NCBI RefSeq assembly: GCF_025950235.1
Contig: NZ_JAPDDT010000025.1
Coordinates: 1 to 58,217, forward strand
Length of the DNA: 58,217 nt
Source: Luteolibacter arcticus
GTDB taxonomy: Bacteria > Verrucomicrobiota > Verrucomicrobiia > Verrucomicrobiales > Akkermansiaceae
Direction: 5' to 3'
This document shows, piece after piece, positions 1-10,200 of this stretch. The notes under the pieces were generated by a model. That model saw nothing but the letters and a program-made list of their open reading frames with translations, was not told the DNA's origin and ran no database searches. How positions within the stretch are numbered: position 1 is the stretch's first letter; every line of letters starts with the position of its first letter. Made by a program: the position numbers and the translations under genes.

Positions 1-144
1 TGTTTGCAAGCAGCTACTAGAATGCCAGTAGTTCATCACGGCTCACAAATCCGCCTTAAGTTAGCGCCATTCGGGACCGACCCCATGGGGTGGGTGGATC
101 GGCCGCCAGGGACATGGTGGGCCGGAGGAGGGAGGCGATCGGGA
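1..144. other. left edge, no gene recognised
   Basis: I see no convincing coding frame here. The sequence lies downstream of the membrane-protein gene that ends at 145 on the minus strand. Short frames on both strands have shadow-like composition. Confidence 0.4.
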
Positions 145-735
145 TCACCAGCCGCCGTAGTGCCATTGGTGCCAGCCGCCGCCGAGGCTCTCCTGGCTGT
201 AGTAGTGGCTGCTTTCGACGGGGTTTCCACTAAGGCTGTAGTAGAGGCCATGCTTGCCCCACGGGATCTCGGATTTGCCGAAGGTTAGCTGGAGCCGGTC
301 GCCCTCGTGGACGATGTAACTGAACGAGAAGAGGCCGACCCAGCACGGTCCCGAGCTCCTCTGTCCCGGGGTTGAGGCTTTGGCGAAGCGCTCGAGGCTT
401 GGACGGCTCAATGCCAGCGCCGCCTTGAATGGCAGCTGATAGAAGGCGAGAGCTACGAGCCCGACCGTAACGCAGAAGAACAGCCCCCAGGTGGATGCCC
501 CCTCGAAGACCCGCGGAGTGTCCGGCCTGCGCTTCCATGCGAGGATCATGCGCACTAGAATCCGGATGACGATGAGGAGCGGGGCAAGTACGAAGAGGAT
601 CGTAATTGCAGCGAGGAGGATGGAGTCCAATCCCGGCGTCCTCAGTGCCCAGAGGGCGAGCCCGCTGCCGAGAGCGAGGGCACCGTGGAGGAGCCGGTCA
701 TTCCGGGAAGCCAGGTAGCGGAGGATCGAAATCAT
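145..735 (-). CDS. hypothetical membrane protein
   Basis: A 196-residue protein I do not recognise. The first half is hydrophobic, with about three membrane segments (roughly residues 15-32, 36-62 and 82-104). They are separated by a basic loop (AWKRRPDTPR) that should face the cytoplasm. The C-terminal 75 residues are soluble and rich in Ser, Tyr, Gly and Trp, ending in a GGGWHQWHYGGW tail. The start at 735 is the first ATG of the frame. It is transcribed away from the 955 gene, and the 220 bp between them should hold both promoters. Membrane location is inferred from hydropathy only. Confidence 0.6.
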   Translation of the reverse strand: MISILRYLASRNDRLLHGALALGSGLALWALRTPGLDSILLAAITILFVLAPLLIVIRILVRMILAWKRRPDTPRVFEGASTWGLFFCVTVGLVALAFYQLPFKAALALSRPSLERFAKASTPGQRSSGPCWVGLFSFSYIVHEGDRLQLTFGKSEIPWGKHGLYYSLSGNPVESSHYYSQESLGGGWHQWHYGGW

Positions 736-954
736 TGGCGCGCGTCAGGATGTGCGATGTCGTGTGGTGTCGTGGATGAGAATTGCAGGTCCTTCGCAGT
801 TCCACGAATCGGTTCTCTCGGTCGAACCATCGCTCCTGGCGATGTTCGCGGACATGCCTTCGGGACACACGGTCTTGACTGCCGCAGGCGGGAAAATGAA
901 CTGACCGGAAACTTTAGGTGATAAAATCACACGACCGGTGCCGCTGAGGGGGCG

Positions 955-1899
955 ATGAAGACGCAATTCGGCTTTTTGGCGGTGGGCATTGGGATCGGCT
1001 TGGGGATGGGTTGGATGATGGGATCGAGCTCCGCTTCGCCCGATGCTCCGGCCATGGCTGCGGCCACCAAGAGCGATCGGCCGGTAACGGGATCGGACGC
1101 CTCCACCGCCGCGGGGCCGGATGAGAAACGCGCCACCAAGCGCGAACGTCCCGAGGCCGCGGACAAGAAGCCCGACGAGCCGAAGGTCATGACCTTCTCC
1201 TCCACCGCGGGTGGCGAGATGACGCCGGAGATGAAGGAAATGTTCGCCAAGATGGAGGAACAACAGAAGGAGGCGCGGGCCCGCAAGATCGATGAGCGGC
1301 TCGCCGCGCTGAAATCGCGGCTGAAGCTGACCCCGGATCAGGAAACCAAGGTGCGGGCGCTGCTCGAAGCATCGCCCGATATGGGGCGTGGCGCCGGGCT
1401 CATGGATGCCGTCAGTTTTGCCGTGAATGGCAGCTCCGGCACGGTCTCGGCCGCAGGCGCAACGAGCGCTGCTAGCGCGACCGCCGGAAACTTCAACGAG
1501 CAGCTTCAGGCCTTGTTGTCGCCTGACCAGCAGGAGGAATTCGGAGCCTTCCAACAGGAGCAGAAGGAGAACCGCGTGGAGATCGCGACCAACCGCGAGA
1601 TGACCCACCTGCAACAGCAACTCACGCTCACGCCGGAGCAAAAAGACCAGGCGTTCCAGGCCTTGGGAAACGTCGCGCGGAATGAAGCGGAGGAATCCTC
1701 CGGCAACCGACTCGACCTCGAGACGATCAAGGCGGCGAAGCAAGCCCGCGTCGAGGCGATGCGTCCGATCCTCACCCCGGAACAACTGAAGGTCTATGAA
1801 AGCAACCCGGCGACTCTCCTCAACATCCCGGAAGTCACCGTGACGCCGGGTGGCGGTTCGGTCGGAGCCATTCAATTGCACGTGGGGCCGGGCGAGTGA
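955..1899 (+). CDS. Spy/CpxP-like LTxxQ envelope protein
   Basis: A 314-residue protein with one N-terminal membrane or signal segment (about residues 5-22, glycine-rich) and then a charged low-complexity linker. A long helical region follows, carrying repeated LTPDQ / LTPEQ motifs near residues 124, 224 and 278. Such LTxxQ motifs mark the Spy/CpxP/zinc-resistance type of periplasmic proteins that sense envelope or metal stress. The stretch rich in Glu, Lys and Gln (about residues 85-130) should form a coiled coil. A purine-rich stretch (GAGGGGGCG) sits directly before the ATG at 955 and supports this start. Function beyond envelope location is inference. Confidence 0.65.
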   Translation: MKTQFGFLAVGIGIGLGMGWMMGSSSASPDAPAMAAATKSDRPVTGSDASTAAGPDEKRATKRERPEAADKKPDEPKVMTFSSTAGGEMTPEMKEMFAKMEEQQKEARARKIDERLAALKSRLKLTPDQETKVRALLEASPDMGRGAGLMDAVSFAVNGSSGTVSAAGATSAASATAGNFNEQLQALLSPDQQEEFGAFQQEQKENRVEIATNREMTHLQQQLTLTPEQKDQAFQALGNVARNEAEESSGNRLDLETIKAAKQARVEAMRPILTPEQLKVYESNPATLLNIPEVTVTPGGGSVGAIQLHVGPGE

Positions 1900-2112
1900 C
1901 GGAGACTCCCGGACGAGGGGGCAACGGCTGACGATTTCGGCATCGATGTTCTCTTGCAGAAAATTCGATGAGCGCCGGGTGGCAACACGTTACGACAAAC
2001 TCGCTGAGGTGTTCTTCAACTTCATGCTCCTGGCCTCAACCTTGGGCGGGTTACATTCTCGAGAACGTCTTGAATCACGCCCTGGGGTGGTTTTCTTGAG
2101 ATCCGGGTAAGG
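1900..2112. other. convergent intergenic region
   Basis: 213 bases between the convergent 955 gene and the LysR gene. I see no gene and no clear stem followed by a T-run. Confidence 0.4.
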
Positions 2113-3003
2113 TTAGGGCTGAGCTACAAACTCTTTGAGGATGGCCACGAATCGTTCGGCGTGGGGACTATGTTGCGTCTCGAGTATGCCCACTTTCGCC
2201 ACGACGGGATCAAACTTCGGGTGGAAGGGGCGCCCTACAAGTGAACGTGGGAGAATCTCTGAAACCGTGTCGGCAAGGATGGCGGCCGCGTTGTAAGCCT
2301 CCACGCCAGCGAACAGTGTCGACACCCCGTCTTCCTCCAGCGCGACAAAATGAGGAGTGCACCCGAAAGGCTTCAAACTCCGTCGTATGGAAGGCACATA
2401 TTCCGGGAAATTTTTCCGGCCCAGACCTACGAGTGGGAGACCGCACAGGAGCTTCGGAGAAATACGTTTCCTGCGCGCCAGCGGATGATCGGCTCGCATG
2501 ATCAGGATCAGTGACAGTCGGCGGAATTCGGACCATTTAAAGCCGGGGGTGGCCACCACCGACGGCTCAAGCGCGATGACGACATCCAGTTGCCCACTGA
2601 CCGCCATCCGGATCATTTCCGGGGGAGAGACGTCAAACAGCTCCACCTTCACCTGGGGCATTGCAGCGTGGAAGCGCTCCAAAGCACGCGGAAGAATTCC
2701 GGCAGTGGCCGACGGCGCATATCCTACACGCAGCACCTCTGCACGATGATCCGTCCGGACCTTTTGCACGGCAGTCGCCACCCGCGCCAATAGGTCTTGC
2801 GCCTCCTCATAAAATCGCTCACCCGCATCCGTCAGCTTCACGGAGTTCTTCCCCCGGTCAAACAGCGGCACACCCAACTCATCCTCCAAATCCCTTACCT
2901 GGCGGCTAAGGGCGGGCTGGGTGAGGTGCAGGGATTGAGAAGCTCGATTGAAGGAGCCATGCGCCGCCACTGCCACAAAGTAACGGAGGTGACGGAGTTC
3001 CAT
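2113..3003 (-). CDS. LysR family transcriptional regulator
   Basis: A 296-residue LysR-type regulator. The N-terminal winged helix-turn-helix is clear: MELRHLRYFVAVA, then GSFNRASQSLHLTQPALSRQ, then a linker helix ending in LFDRGKN. The rest is the periplasmic-binding-protein-like effector domain. The frame stays open upstream to 3099, but the family nearly always begins with M(E)LRHLRYF. I therefore chose the ATG at 3003, which follows AGGGGA directly; an ATG at 3021 is the alternative. The gene diverges from a SnoaL-like/SDR pair, the classical layout in which a LysR protein controls its neighbour and itself. The ligand is unknown. Confidence 0.9.
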   Translation of the reverse strand: MELRHLRYFVAVAAHGSFNRASQSLHLTQPALSRQVRDLEDELGVPLFDRGKNSVKLTDAGERFYEEAQDLLARVATAVQKVRTDHRAEVLRVGYAPSATAGILPRALERFHAAMPQVKVELFDVSPPEMIRMAVSGQLDVVIALEPSVVATPGFKWSEFRRLSLILIMRADHPLARRKRISPKLLCGLPLVGLGRKNFPEYVPSIRRSLKPFGCTPHFVALEEDGVSTLFAGVEAYNAAAILADTVSEILPRSLVGRPFHPKFDPVVAKVGILETQHSPHAERFVAILKEFVAQP

Positions 3004-3016
3004 TCCCCTGACCTGA

Positions 3017-3035
3017 CTCATACTTTGGGTATGAG
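3017..3035. promoter_or_regulatory. palindromic operator candidate for LysR
   Basis: A perfect 7-bp inverted repeat, CTCATAC and GTATGAG with a 5-bp spacer, sits in the divergent intergenic region, 14-32 bp before the chosen LysR start. Its position fits a LysR binding site. The spacing is not the canonical T-N11-A, so the assignment is inference. Confidence 0.5.
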
Positions 3036-3104
3036 CCAGCCCAAAAACACGGCATTGGCCCGTTTTCCCGAGGAGACATAGCGTCGGGGCAACTTCCACC
3101 CGCT

Positions 3105-3440
3105 ATGAATACCAACAACACAATCTCCCTGCCCGCGGTGGTGGCGAGCTACTTAGAAGCCGCCAACCAGTTCGATGCCGTAGCTGCTGCCGCTTGTTTT
3201 ACTCCCGACGCGAGGGTCTGCGACAATGGTCGTGAATTCATTGGCACTGCTGCCATTGAGCGCCTGATGGAGGAGTCGAACGATGTTCAGCCGCAGGTCA
3301 CCGTGACCCGCGCGAAGGTTGATGGCGAGATCGCGAAGATCGTCGGCACCGTGGAGGGGAACTTCCCCGAAAGCCCCGTGGAACTGGACTTCGAGTTCCA
3401 TCTTCAAGACGGAAAAATTTCGCAACTAACAGTCTCATGA
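3105..3440 (+). CDS. SnoaL-like / NTF2-fold protein
   Basis: A 111-residue single-domain protein with the SnoaL/ketosteroid-isomerase pattern. An N-terminal helix (VVASYLEAANQFDAVAAAAC) leads to FTPDARV, a short conserved ERLMEES helix, and strands ending in DFEFHLQDGKISQLTVS. Such proteins form a small alpha+beta cone that holds a hydrophobic ligand; many are isomerases, hydratases or orphan binding proteins. Its stop overlaps the start of the SDR gene (ATGA at 3437-3440), so the two are translationally coupled and probably act on the same substrate. It is likely controlled by the divergent LysR gene. Confidence 0.8.
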   Translation: MNTNNTISLPAVVASYLEAANQFDAVAAAACFTPDARVCDNGREFIGTAAIERLMEESNDVQPQVTVTRAKVDGEIAKIVGTVEGNFPESPVELDFEFHLQDGKISQLTVS

Positions 3441-4243
3441 AAACCGAACAACCTAACTTCCCGATCGCTCCCGAGGAATTCGCAGGGCGCCTTGTATTTG
3501 TCACCGGCGGTACGAAAGGTGCGGGTGAAGCCATGGTCCGCCGCTTTGCCGCCGGGGGCGCCACCGTCATTACGACAGCGCGGCAGGCACCGGAGGATCC
3601 GGGCTTCCCCGCCTCGGTGATCACGGGTGATCTGGCCACCGCCGAGGGCGCTGCCGACGTGGCCGCTCAAATCACCGAGACATTTGGCGTGCCCGACATT
3701 CTGGTGCATAACCTGGGCGGTTCCGACTCGCCCGGCGGAGGCTTCGCCGCCCTGACCGATAATATGTGGATGAAGGAACTGAACCAGAATCTTCTCGCCG
3801 CCGTTCGCCTCGATCGTGCGTTCGTCCCCGCCATGCTGGAGCGGCAGTCCGGCGTGGTGATTCACATTTCATCCATTCAAAGGCTGCTCCCGCTTCATGA
3901 ATCCACGACCGCGTATGCGGCAGCGAAGGCGGCCCTTACTACCTACAGCAAGGCGCTCTCGAAGGAAGTGGGACCGAAAGGCGTTCGCGTCACCGCGGTG
4001 TCCCCCGGTTGGATCAAAACCGACAATACCGCGGCCTTCCTTCAGCGTCTTGCGGATAGCGGTGGCATCACCACCGAGCAGGCACAGCAAAATGTGATGG
4101 CAGCGCTGGGCGGGATTCCCTTGGGTCGGCCAGCCTGGCCGTGGGAAGTCGCTGAACTTGTTGCTTTCCTTGCTTCGGACCGCGCCGCCTCTATCCAAGG
4201 AACGGAATACATCATCGACGGAGGAACCATTCCAACCATCTGA
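3437..4243 (+). CDS. SDR family oxidoreductase
   Basis: A 268-residue classical short-chain dehydrogenase/reductase. The nucleotide-binding TGGTKGAG is at residues 23-30. The NAG-equivalent VHNLGG is near residue 92. The catalytic YAAAK has Tyr160 and Lys164, after HISSIQ. The C-terminal end, IIDGGTIPTI, is typical of the family. It should carry out NAD(P)H-dependent oxidation or reduction of a small alcohol or ketone. ATGA overlap with the SnoaL-like gene places both in one operon under the divergent LysR regulator. The substrate cannot be read from the sequence. Confidence 0.9.
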   Translation: MKTEQPNFPIAPEEFAGRLVFVTGGTKGAGEAMVRRFAAGGATVITTARQAPEDPGFPASVITGDLATAEGAADVAAQITETFGVPDILVHNLGGSDSPGGGFAALTDNMWMKELNQNLLAAVRLDRAFVPAMLERQSGVVIHISSIQRLLPLHESTTAYAAAKAALTTYSKALSKEVGPKGVRVTAVSPGWIKTDNTAAFLQRLADSGGITTEQAQQNVMAALGGIPLGRPAWPWEVAELVAFLASDRAASIQGTEYIIDGGTIPTI

Positions 4244-4265
4244 GTCCAGCGGGATCGGGAACGTC

Positions 4266-4727
4266 TTAAGCCATCCTGCGGTAGATCCTTACCGGGACCT
4301 CTTCGGCGACGATCATCACGACGACCACTGCGATCAAAGCCACAACCCCGTGAAACGGGCCATCAAAACGCACCTTGTCGCCAAAGGCCAAGGTGATTAC
4401 TTCCAGAATCGCGAACTTCGATCCGAACAGGACGAGCCAGGCCCCGAAGAAGCGCATGAAGGTCATGAAACCGCCAGCCCGAGCCTTGAAGAATACCGCC
4501 ACCTGATGTTCAAGGGCGATCGTCAGCTTCAGCATGAGCTGCAATAGCACCGCCGCGAGCAAGGCAATCGAGAAGGAATCGACCGATACAAGGTCCCAGA
4601 ATTCAGCGAACAGGCCGAGCACCACCAGATCGATCAATACGCCTAAGGTATAGCGAACGAACAGACGCTGACGGTTATTCGGCGTCTCGGCTGTGGCGGG
4701 TAGGAAACCGTGGATTTTGTCTGACAT
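4266..4727 (-). CDS. conserved four-helix membrane protein
   Basis: A 153-residue protein with a short polar N-terminus and about four hydrophobic segments (roughly residues 28-45, 52-72, 88-112 and 125-145). The loops carry charged motifs such as ALEHQVA and ARAGG. The pattern resembles a small family of uncharacterised inner-membrane proteins, for which I know no function. I prefer the ATG at 4727; a GTG directly before it could also serve. It converges with the SDR gene across 22 bases. Confidence 0.65.
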   Translation of the reverse strand: MSDKIHGFLPATAETPNNRQRLFVRYTLGVLIDLVVLGLFAEFWDLVSVDSFSIALLAAVLLQLMLKLTIALEHQVAVFFKARAGGFMTFMRFFGAWLVLFGSKFAILEVITLAFGDKVRFDGPFHGVVALIAVVVVMIVAEEVPVRIYRRMA

Positions 4728-4786
4728 CACTCCGATAGTGGATCTGGCTCGGCCACGAAGCTATCGTTGCGGTCGGTGATGTCGAG

Positions 4787-4984
4787 TTGCCATTATGCGG
4801 CAGGCGTTCCAACGAGGCTCGTCATTGCCGGTGCCAAGCATGGAGACCAAGTGACCTCCGGCCGAAAAACCGATTACGCCCTAACAACCCGCCCGAGGGT
4901 TTCCGCGATGGAAGCCTGATCCTGCTGATGGTGGTGCTTCTTTCCGCGGCCGTCGCCTTCGGGCTGGTGCTGGTCCTCCAGTAG
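4787..4984 (+). CDS. possible small single-span membrane protein
   Basis: A 65-codon frame whose last 24 residues (GSLILLMVVLLSAAVAFGLV and on) form a strong membrane helix. The preceding 40 residues are Arg-, Asn- and Cys-rich and look like chance translation. If real, a shorter product starting nearer the helix is likely, but no in-frame start with a ribosome binding site is obvious. Otherwise 4728-5029 holds nothing I can identify. Confidence 0.25.
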   Translation: MPLCGRRSNEARHCRCQAWRPSDLRPKNRLRPNNPPEGFRDGSLILLMVVLLSAAVAFGLVLVLQ

Positions 4985-5029
4985 GGAGCGGGTCATTCGG
5001 GACCGGCTTCCTTTCGGCTGTCTGCCGAC

Positions 5030-6772
5030 TCACTCGTCGTCCGGCAGGCGCTCCCACCAGGTCTCGCGGAGGACCAGCGCGCAGGCGGTGCCGATCACCA
5101 CGACGGCGGCGGCCCATGCCCACCAGCGGCCGAGCAGGTAGAACGGACTGAGGAACAAACACAGCAGGCCGACGTGCGATGCGAGCAGGGTGACGAAGGT
5201 GCTGCGTCCTTCACCGGCGGGTGGGGGGGGCGTGCCGGCCGCGGCTTTCACCGGGCCCCATGAGCCGAACGGGCGGACCTTGCGATAGAATCCCACCAGC
5301 GTTTCCATCGCGACCGGCTGGCCGGCGAGCGACACGATGACCGACCCTAACAGCGCGGCGACGTGGATCACCGGGGCATAGCCGTATTCCGGCCACGGCA
5401 CGGGCGCGGAGCGATTGTGGAAGAAGACGACGGTGGCCACCGCCATGCCGGCCAGCACCCCGGCGGCATAGCCTGCGCCGGTCATCCGCCACCAGTACCA
5501 GCGGAGCACGTTAGGCACCATCATCGGTCCCATCAGGCCGAGCAGGATCCACATCCACAGGTCATTCACCCGTTCGAAATGCAGGCCGATGCCGATGCCG
5601 CTCACCACCAGGAAGGCGATGAAGACATAGCCGGTGGCCATTAGCGTGCGCTCGCCGGTTTGCGGGCGCAGGACCTGCACCACATCGCGCACGAAGATCG
5701 CCGAGCCGGCATTCAGCGCGGAGCTGAAGCTGGCCATGAAGGCGGAGAGGAAACCGGCGACCACCAGCCCGCGCAGGCCGGCCGGCATGGCGCTGAGAAC
5801 GACCTCCGGCAGCACTTTCTCCGGGTCGCCGCTGGTCCCCGAGAAGCCACTCGCCGCGAGCACGAGCACGGCGGCCACCAGCACCCAGCGGAACCACAGC
5901 ACCAGGCCCCAGCCGAGGCCCGCCAGCGCGGCGTCGCGCCCGGTGGCGGCGGCAAGGAAACGCTGCTCGCCATAGTGGCCGCCGGCTCCGCCGAAGCCGA
6001 GCAGCAAGCCATTGCTCAGCCAGACCAGGATCATCAGCCCGAAGGGTGCGAAGGTCGCGTAGTCGGTCGGCAAATTTTCAAGCCGCCAGACGGGCATCGG
6101 CGATGGATCGACGGCGGCATGCACCGCCGCGACATCGGTGTGGAAGATCGCAAAGCCGGCGATGACCAGCGAGGCCACGCCCATCAGGCCGGCTTGCACG
6201 GCATCCGTCACCACCACCGCGCGGAAGCCACCGACGACCGCATAGCAGAAGGTGAAGAGCATCGCCGCGGTGGCGCATTGCGCGGGCGACCATGGAAAGA
6301 AGACCGCCAGGAATTTGCCGCCGCCGGCGAAGGCGTAGGCCGACATGAAGACCAGCAGCACCAGCGTGGCGATCGCGGACATCAGCCGCGCCAGCACCGC
6401 GCCGCGGGTGACGCCGAAGCGCACTTGCAACAACTCCACGCCCGTCAGCACGCCGGTTCCGCGGATCCAGCGTGCCATCCACGACATCAGCACCGCCGAG
6501 ATGAGAAAGGCGAAGCTCCAGAAGACCCAGAACGACTTCACCCCGAGCAGCGCGACCATCGAGACCAGCCAGAGGGTGCCGGAAATGTCGAAATTCGACG
6601 CGCTGCCCGACAGCGCGAGAGCCCACCAAGACATCTTGCGATCGCCGAGGAAGTAGGCGGCCAGTCCCTGCGACGAGCCCCGTGCGAACCACACGCCGAC
6701 GCCGAGCATCGCGATCAGGTAGAGCGCGATCACGATCAAATCGCCGAATGGGAGCGGGGAGTTCGCGGGCAT
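5030..6772 (-). CDS. sodium:solute symporter family protein
   Basis: A 580-residue polytopic membrane protein of the SSS (SGLT/PutP-like) family. The first helix is followed by the hallmark loop GDRKMSWWALALSGSASNFD. About 13 membrane helices follow, including FMASFSSALNAGSAIFVRDV, the conserved segment near the sodium site. It should import a small solute with sodium. The ATG at 6772 (MPANSPLPFGD) is preferred over a TTG seven codons upstream. It lies head-to-head with the large surface-protein and glycosidase genes, so a sugar is a reasonable guess for the substrate; that is inference from context. Confidence 0.9.
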   Translation of the reverse strand: MPANSPLPFGDLIVIALYLIAMLGVGVWFARGSSQGLAAYFLGDRKMSWWALALSGSASNFDISGTLWLVSMVALLGVKSFWVFWSFAFLISAVLMSWMARWIRGTGVLTGVELLQVRFGVTRGAVLARLMSAIATLVLLVFMSAYAFAGGGKFLAVFFPWSPAQCATAAMLFTFCYAVVGGFRAVVVTDAVQAGLMGVASLVIAGFAIFHTDVAAVHAAVDPSPMPVWRLENLPTDYATFAPFGLMILVWLSNGLLLGFGGAGGHYGEQRFLAAATGRDAALAGLGWGLVLWFRWVLVAAVLVLAASGFSGTSGDPEKVLPEVVLSAMPAGLRGLVVAGFLSAFMASFSSALNAGSAIFVRDVVQVLRPQTGERTLMATGYVFIAFLVVSGIGIGLHFERVNDLWMWILLGLMGPMMVPNVLRWYWWRMTGAGYAAGVLAGMAVATVVFFHNRSAPVPWPEYGYAPVIHVAALLGSVIVSLAGQPVAMETLVGFYRKVRPFGSWGPVKAAAGTPPPPAGEGRSTFVTLLASHVGLLCLFLSPFYLLGRWWAWAAAVVVIGTACALVLRETWWERLPDDE

Positions 6773-7259
6773 GATGAGGGAAGGGCTCAGCAAACAGATT
6801 CGCTGTCGCCGCCAGCAAGCGCGGAATCGCTGACGGTCAATTCAGCATGTGGATTTTAGTAATGGAATACCGGCATTTCCCGGCCGCACATGGGTATTCT
6901 CCACCCTTCCCAGGCCGCGAAAGCTTTTCGCCTCGATGTCGAGGACCTGCCCGAAACCGGGGGGAAACACGCCGCATGCCGGAGCGTCGGGCGGATTTGC
7001 ACGTTTTGTCACCTGGCCTGCATGATTTGGAAATTGAGGGCAGCACCCTCAAGCGGCGAGCCTCCAAGGCGTTTCCATGGCGTGTTGTTTCCCGTCCCCC
7101 TGCACTCCCGTCTTGGCTCATTTCGGCTTGATCGCCGCACCGCAGGGCAATTCCGGAGCCGACGTGAGGTGACGCGGACTGCCGACGATAAACCACATCC
7201 GGAAAAAATTTTCAGAGCCCCATCATCCAACGAATCGAACCCTGAGCCTCCCAAAACCC
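6773..7259. promoter_or_regulatory. divergent regulatory region with conserved block
   Basis: 487 bases without a gene between the symporter and the first surface repeat protein. Positions 6836-6883 closely match 12282-12329, upstream of the second surface protein: GTCAAT(T/C)CAG, a GGATT word, then GGAATACC and a CCCGG end, with similarity extending some 25 bases further upstream. Conservation outside coding sequence in front of two paralogues suggests a shared promoter or operator. The remainder shows nothing else. Confidence 0.5.
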
Positions 7260-10200
7260 ATGCAAAACCGGTACTTCCCTGTGGCCTCCCGCGCCACCCT
7301 CCTTACCACCAGCCTCGGCATGGCCCTCGCCAGCCATGGTGCGGTCACTCCCATCAATTGGTCCGGCGCTTCCGGCGTTGACCCCACCGCTTGGGCCGAC
7401 ACCGGCAACTGGACCGGCGGCGCCGCTCCGGCGAACGACCTGGTCACCGATCTGGCAGTCTTCGAGCTCGCCGACTTCACCGGCAAGCAGCCCAACGCCG
7501 GCACGCGATCGGTGGCGGGCGTCCAGATCGGCAGCGGAGCCGCCACCGGCGCGCTGACCCTCTCCGGTGCGCAAGTCACGCTCGGTGCCAGCGGCATCGA
7601 CATGAAAGCGAATGCCGCCGCCGCGACGATCTCCGCAGCGGTCGTCCTCGGCGCCGCCCAGACCTGGGCGAACGAGTCCGCCAATGCGCTGACCATTTCC
7701 GCACCCACCAGCGGCGCCTTCGCGCTCGCGAAAGGTGGCAGCGGGAGAATCATCCTGACCGGCGCGAACACCCGCAGCGGCACCACGACCCTCAGCGGCG
7801 GCACTCTTCAAGTGGGCAGCAACGCCGCCAACGCCCCGATCGGCTCGGGCACCTATGACATCGGGGCCGGCAGCACCTTGCGGATCGAGTATGCCACCAC
7901 CAACACGGCAGCGACGAATCTCGGCAGTCTCCCGTGGGCCAACTTCTCGGGCGGTGGAACGCTCAACATCGCGACCAACGGCGCGTTCGACTACATCAGC
8001 AACGCCACGGCCCTTCCGGCCGGCTTCACCGGGACGCTGCAAATCGATGGCGGCCGGGTTCAGGCCGCTCCATCGACGGGCGGTCTCGGCAGCACCAGCA
8101 CGATCGTGGTGAAAAGCGGCGGCCAGTTCGGCATGTGGGAAGGCGGCACCTTTAGCCAAAACTTCACCATCGCCGGCGCCGGCTATGGCGAAGGGGGCTA
8201 CGAGGCGGCCCTGCGCCTCTCCAATGACGCCGCCACCAACGTCACGCTGAACGGGACGATCACGCTCGCGGGCGATGCCACCATCGGTGCGCGGAGTACC
8301 GGCGTGGCCACGATCAGCAACCCGATCGGCCAGTCCACCGCCTCCAACCTGACAGTTGGCACGGGGTTCTTGAACGGCACGGTGATCTTCCAAGCCGTCA
8401 ACACCTACACCGGCAACACCATCGTCCGGAACGGCGTGCTCTCGCTCAACGGTTCGGCTCCGACGGTGCTCGGCAACCTGCAGATGATCGGCGGCGACGG
8501 GACCTACCTCCGCACGCAACAGGCGAACCAATTTGCGGCTGGCTCGGTCGCCAACTTCACCTCGGCAAGCGGGTCGTGGAACCGCTTTGAATTCTTCGGC
8601 AAGGACCAGACCTTCGCCGGCATCAATACCGGCACCACCACCGTCCAAGGTGGCGGCATCTTCCAGAACAGCGAGGCCAATGGTGCGGCCGGCGCGAACG
8701 CCACGCTGACTTTGAATGGCAGCGGCAATTACGTCTTCAACGGTCACATTCGCGACTGGGGAAGCCCCAATGTCGGCACCCACAAGGTGTCGCTGGTCAA
8801 GAATGGCGCGGGGACCCAGACGCTGGCCGGGAGTGTGGTGACGTATTCGGGCACCACTTCGATCAATAACGGGACCCTGGAGCTGATCAGTACCTCGGGC
8901 TTCAAGAGCGCCACGACGGTTGCCAGCGGCACCACTCTCAAGCTCGGGAACAATGGCAACACCGGTACGGGAACCGGGTTCACCGTCGATCTCAGCAACG
9001 GCGCGACGCTTGTGCACGATGGCCAGTCGGCGAGCCATTTCTGGACGATCGGCGGCGCGACGACCAATACCGGCACCACCACGGTCAACCAGAGTTCGAT
9101 TGCGGCCGGCCTGCTCGACAAGGGCTTGTTCTTCGACGGCGGCTTGAAGGGCAGCGGCACCGTCACGATCAACGCGACCAACGCTGGCAACGGCGTGGTC
9201 TTCCGCAACAACAACACCAGCTTCAGCGGGACGCTCATCGTCAACGGCATCGCCGACGCGACCGTCAATCTCGGCAGCGGCATCGGTGTGGGCGGCTGCA
9301 CCACCGGCCTCCAGAACGCCGACATCCAATTGAACGGCACCATGGAACTCCTGAATCAGGGTGTCAGCTGGGCTGGCAGTGCTTCGGGCGCCTTCCAGAT
9401 GGGCGCGCTGTCGGGATCCGGCGTGATGGTCGGCAACTACACCACCGGCGGTAATACCACCGTCACGATCGGCAAGACCAACAACAGCGGCAGCTACTCC
9501 GGCGTGATTGCCAACGGCACTGGCAACACGGTGCATCTCGTCAAGGACGGCAGCGGCACGCAGACGCTGTCCGGCACCAACAGCTACACCGGCAACACGA
9601 CGGTCAACGGCGGCACGCTCAGCCTCAGCGGAGGCAGCTCCCTATCCGACACCGGCAACTTGACGCTGGCCAATACCGCCGGCGTGCAGGTGGTCTTCAA
9701 CGACAGCGAAACCACCGGCGCCCTGGCCGGCGGTGGCGTGACCGGTGGCGACGTGAATCTTCAAGACAACACGCTGACCCTGGCGGGCGATGCGAACACG
9801 ACGTTCAGTGGTGTAATTTCCGGAACCGACGGCGCCTTGGCCAAGACCGGCACGGGCACGCTGACGCTGGCGGGTGCCAGCACCTATACCGGAGCGACCA
9901 CCATCGATGCCGGGCGGCTCAATCTCACCGGCGCGCTGCCTAACAGCTCGCTGACAGTTGCCGACGGAGCCTTCGTCGGCGGCGAAGGCAGTGCCGCGGC
10001 GATGACGCTCGGATCGAGCGTCGGCGTCGATATTGTCACGTCACCGGCCACTGCCGAGGTGCTTACGGCGAACGGTCCGCTCAGCGTGACCGGCACGACC
10101 CTGGTCGATTTCTCCGGCCCGATGCCCACGCCGGCCTTCAAGGTGCTGCAGTTCGGCAGCAACGCGAACGGCTTCACCGCGGCGAACTTCGACCTTGTTG

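Noticed and set aside
745..1881. 378-codon minus-strand frame opposite the LTxxQ protein
   Set aside because: Arg/Gly/Leu-rich shadow; the plus strand has a signal or anchor segment and LTxxQ motifs.
5660..6859. 399-codon plus-strand frame across the symporter
   Set aside because: His-, Glu-, Gln- and Arg-rich translation antisense to a clear SSS transporter; no recognisable features.
7212..9536. Open frame of 774 codons on the minus strand, antisense to surface protein copy 1 (also 817 codons at 10041-12494 and 897 codons at 14344-17037)
   Set aside because: They are Arg/Gly/Ala/Asp-rich shadows of GC-rich repeated genes, have no domains or signal peptides, and mirror the codon bias of the sense genes.
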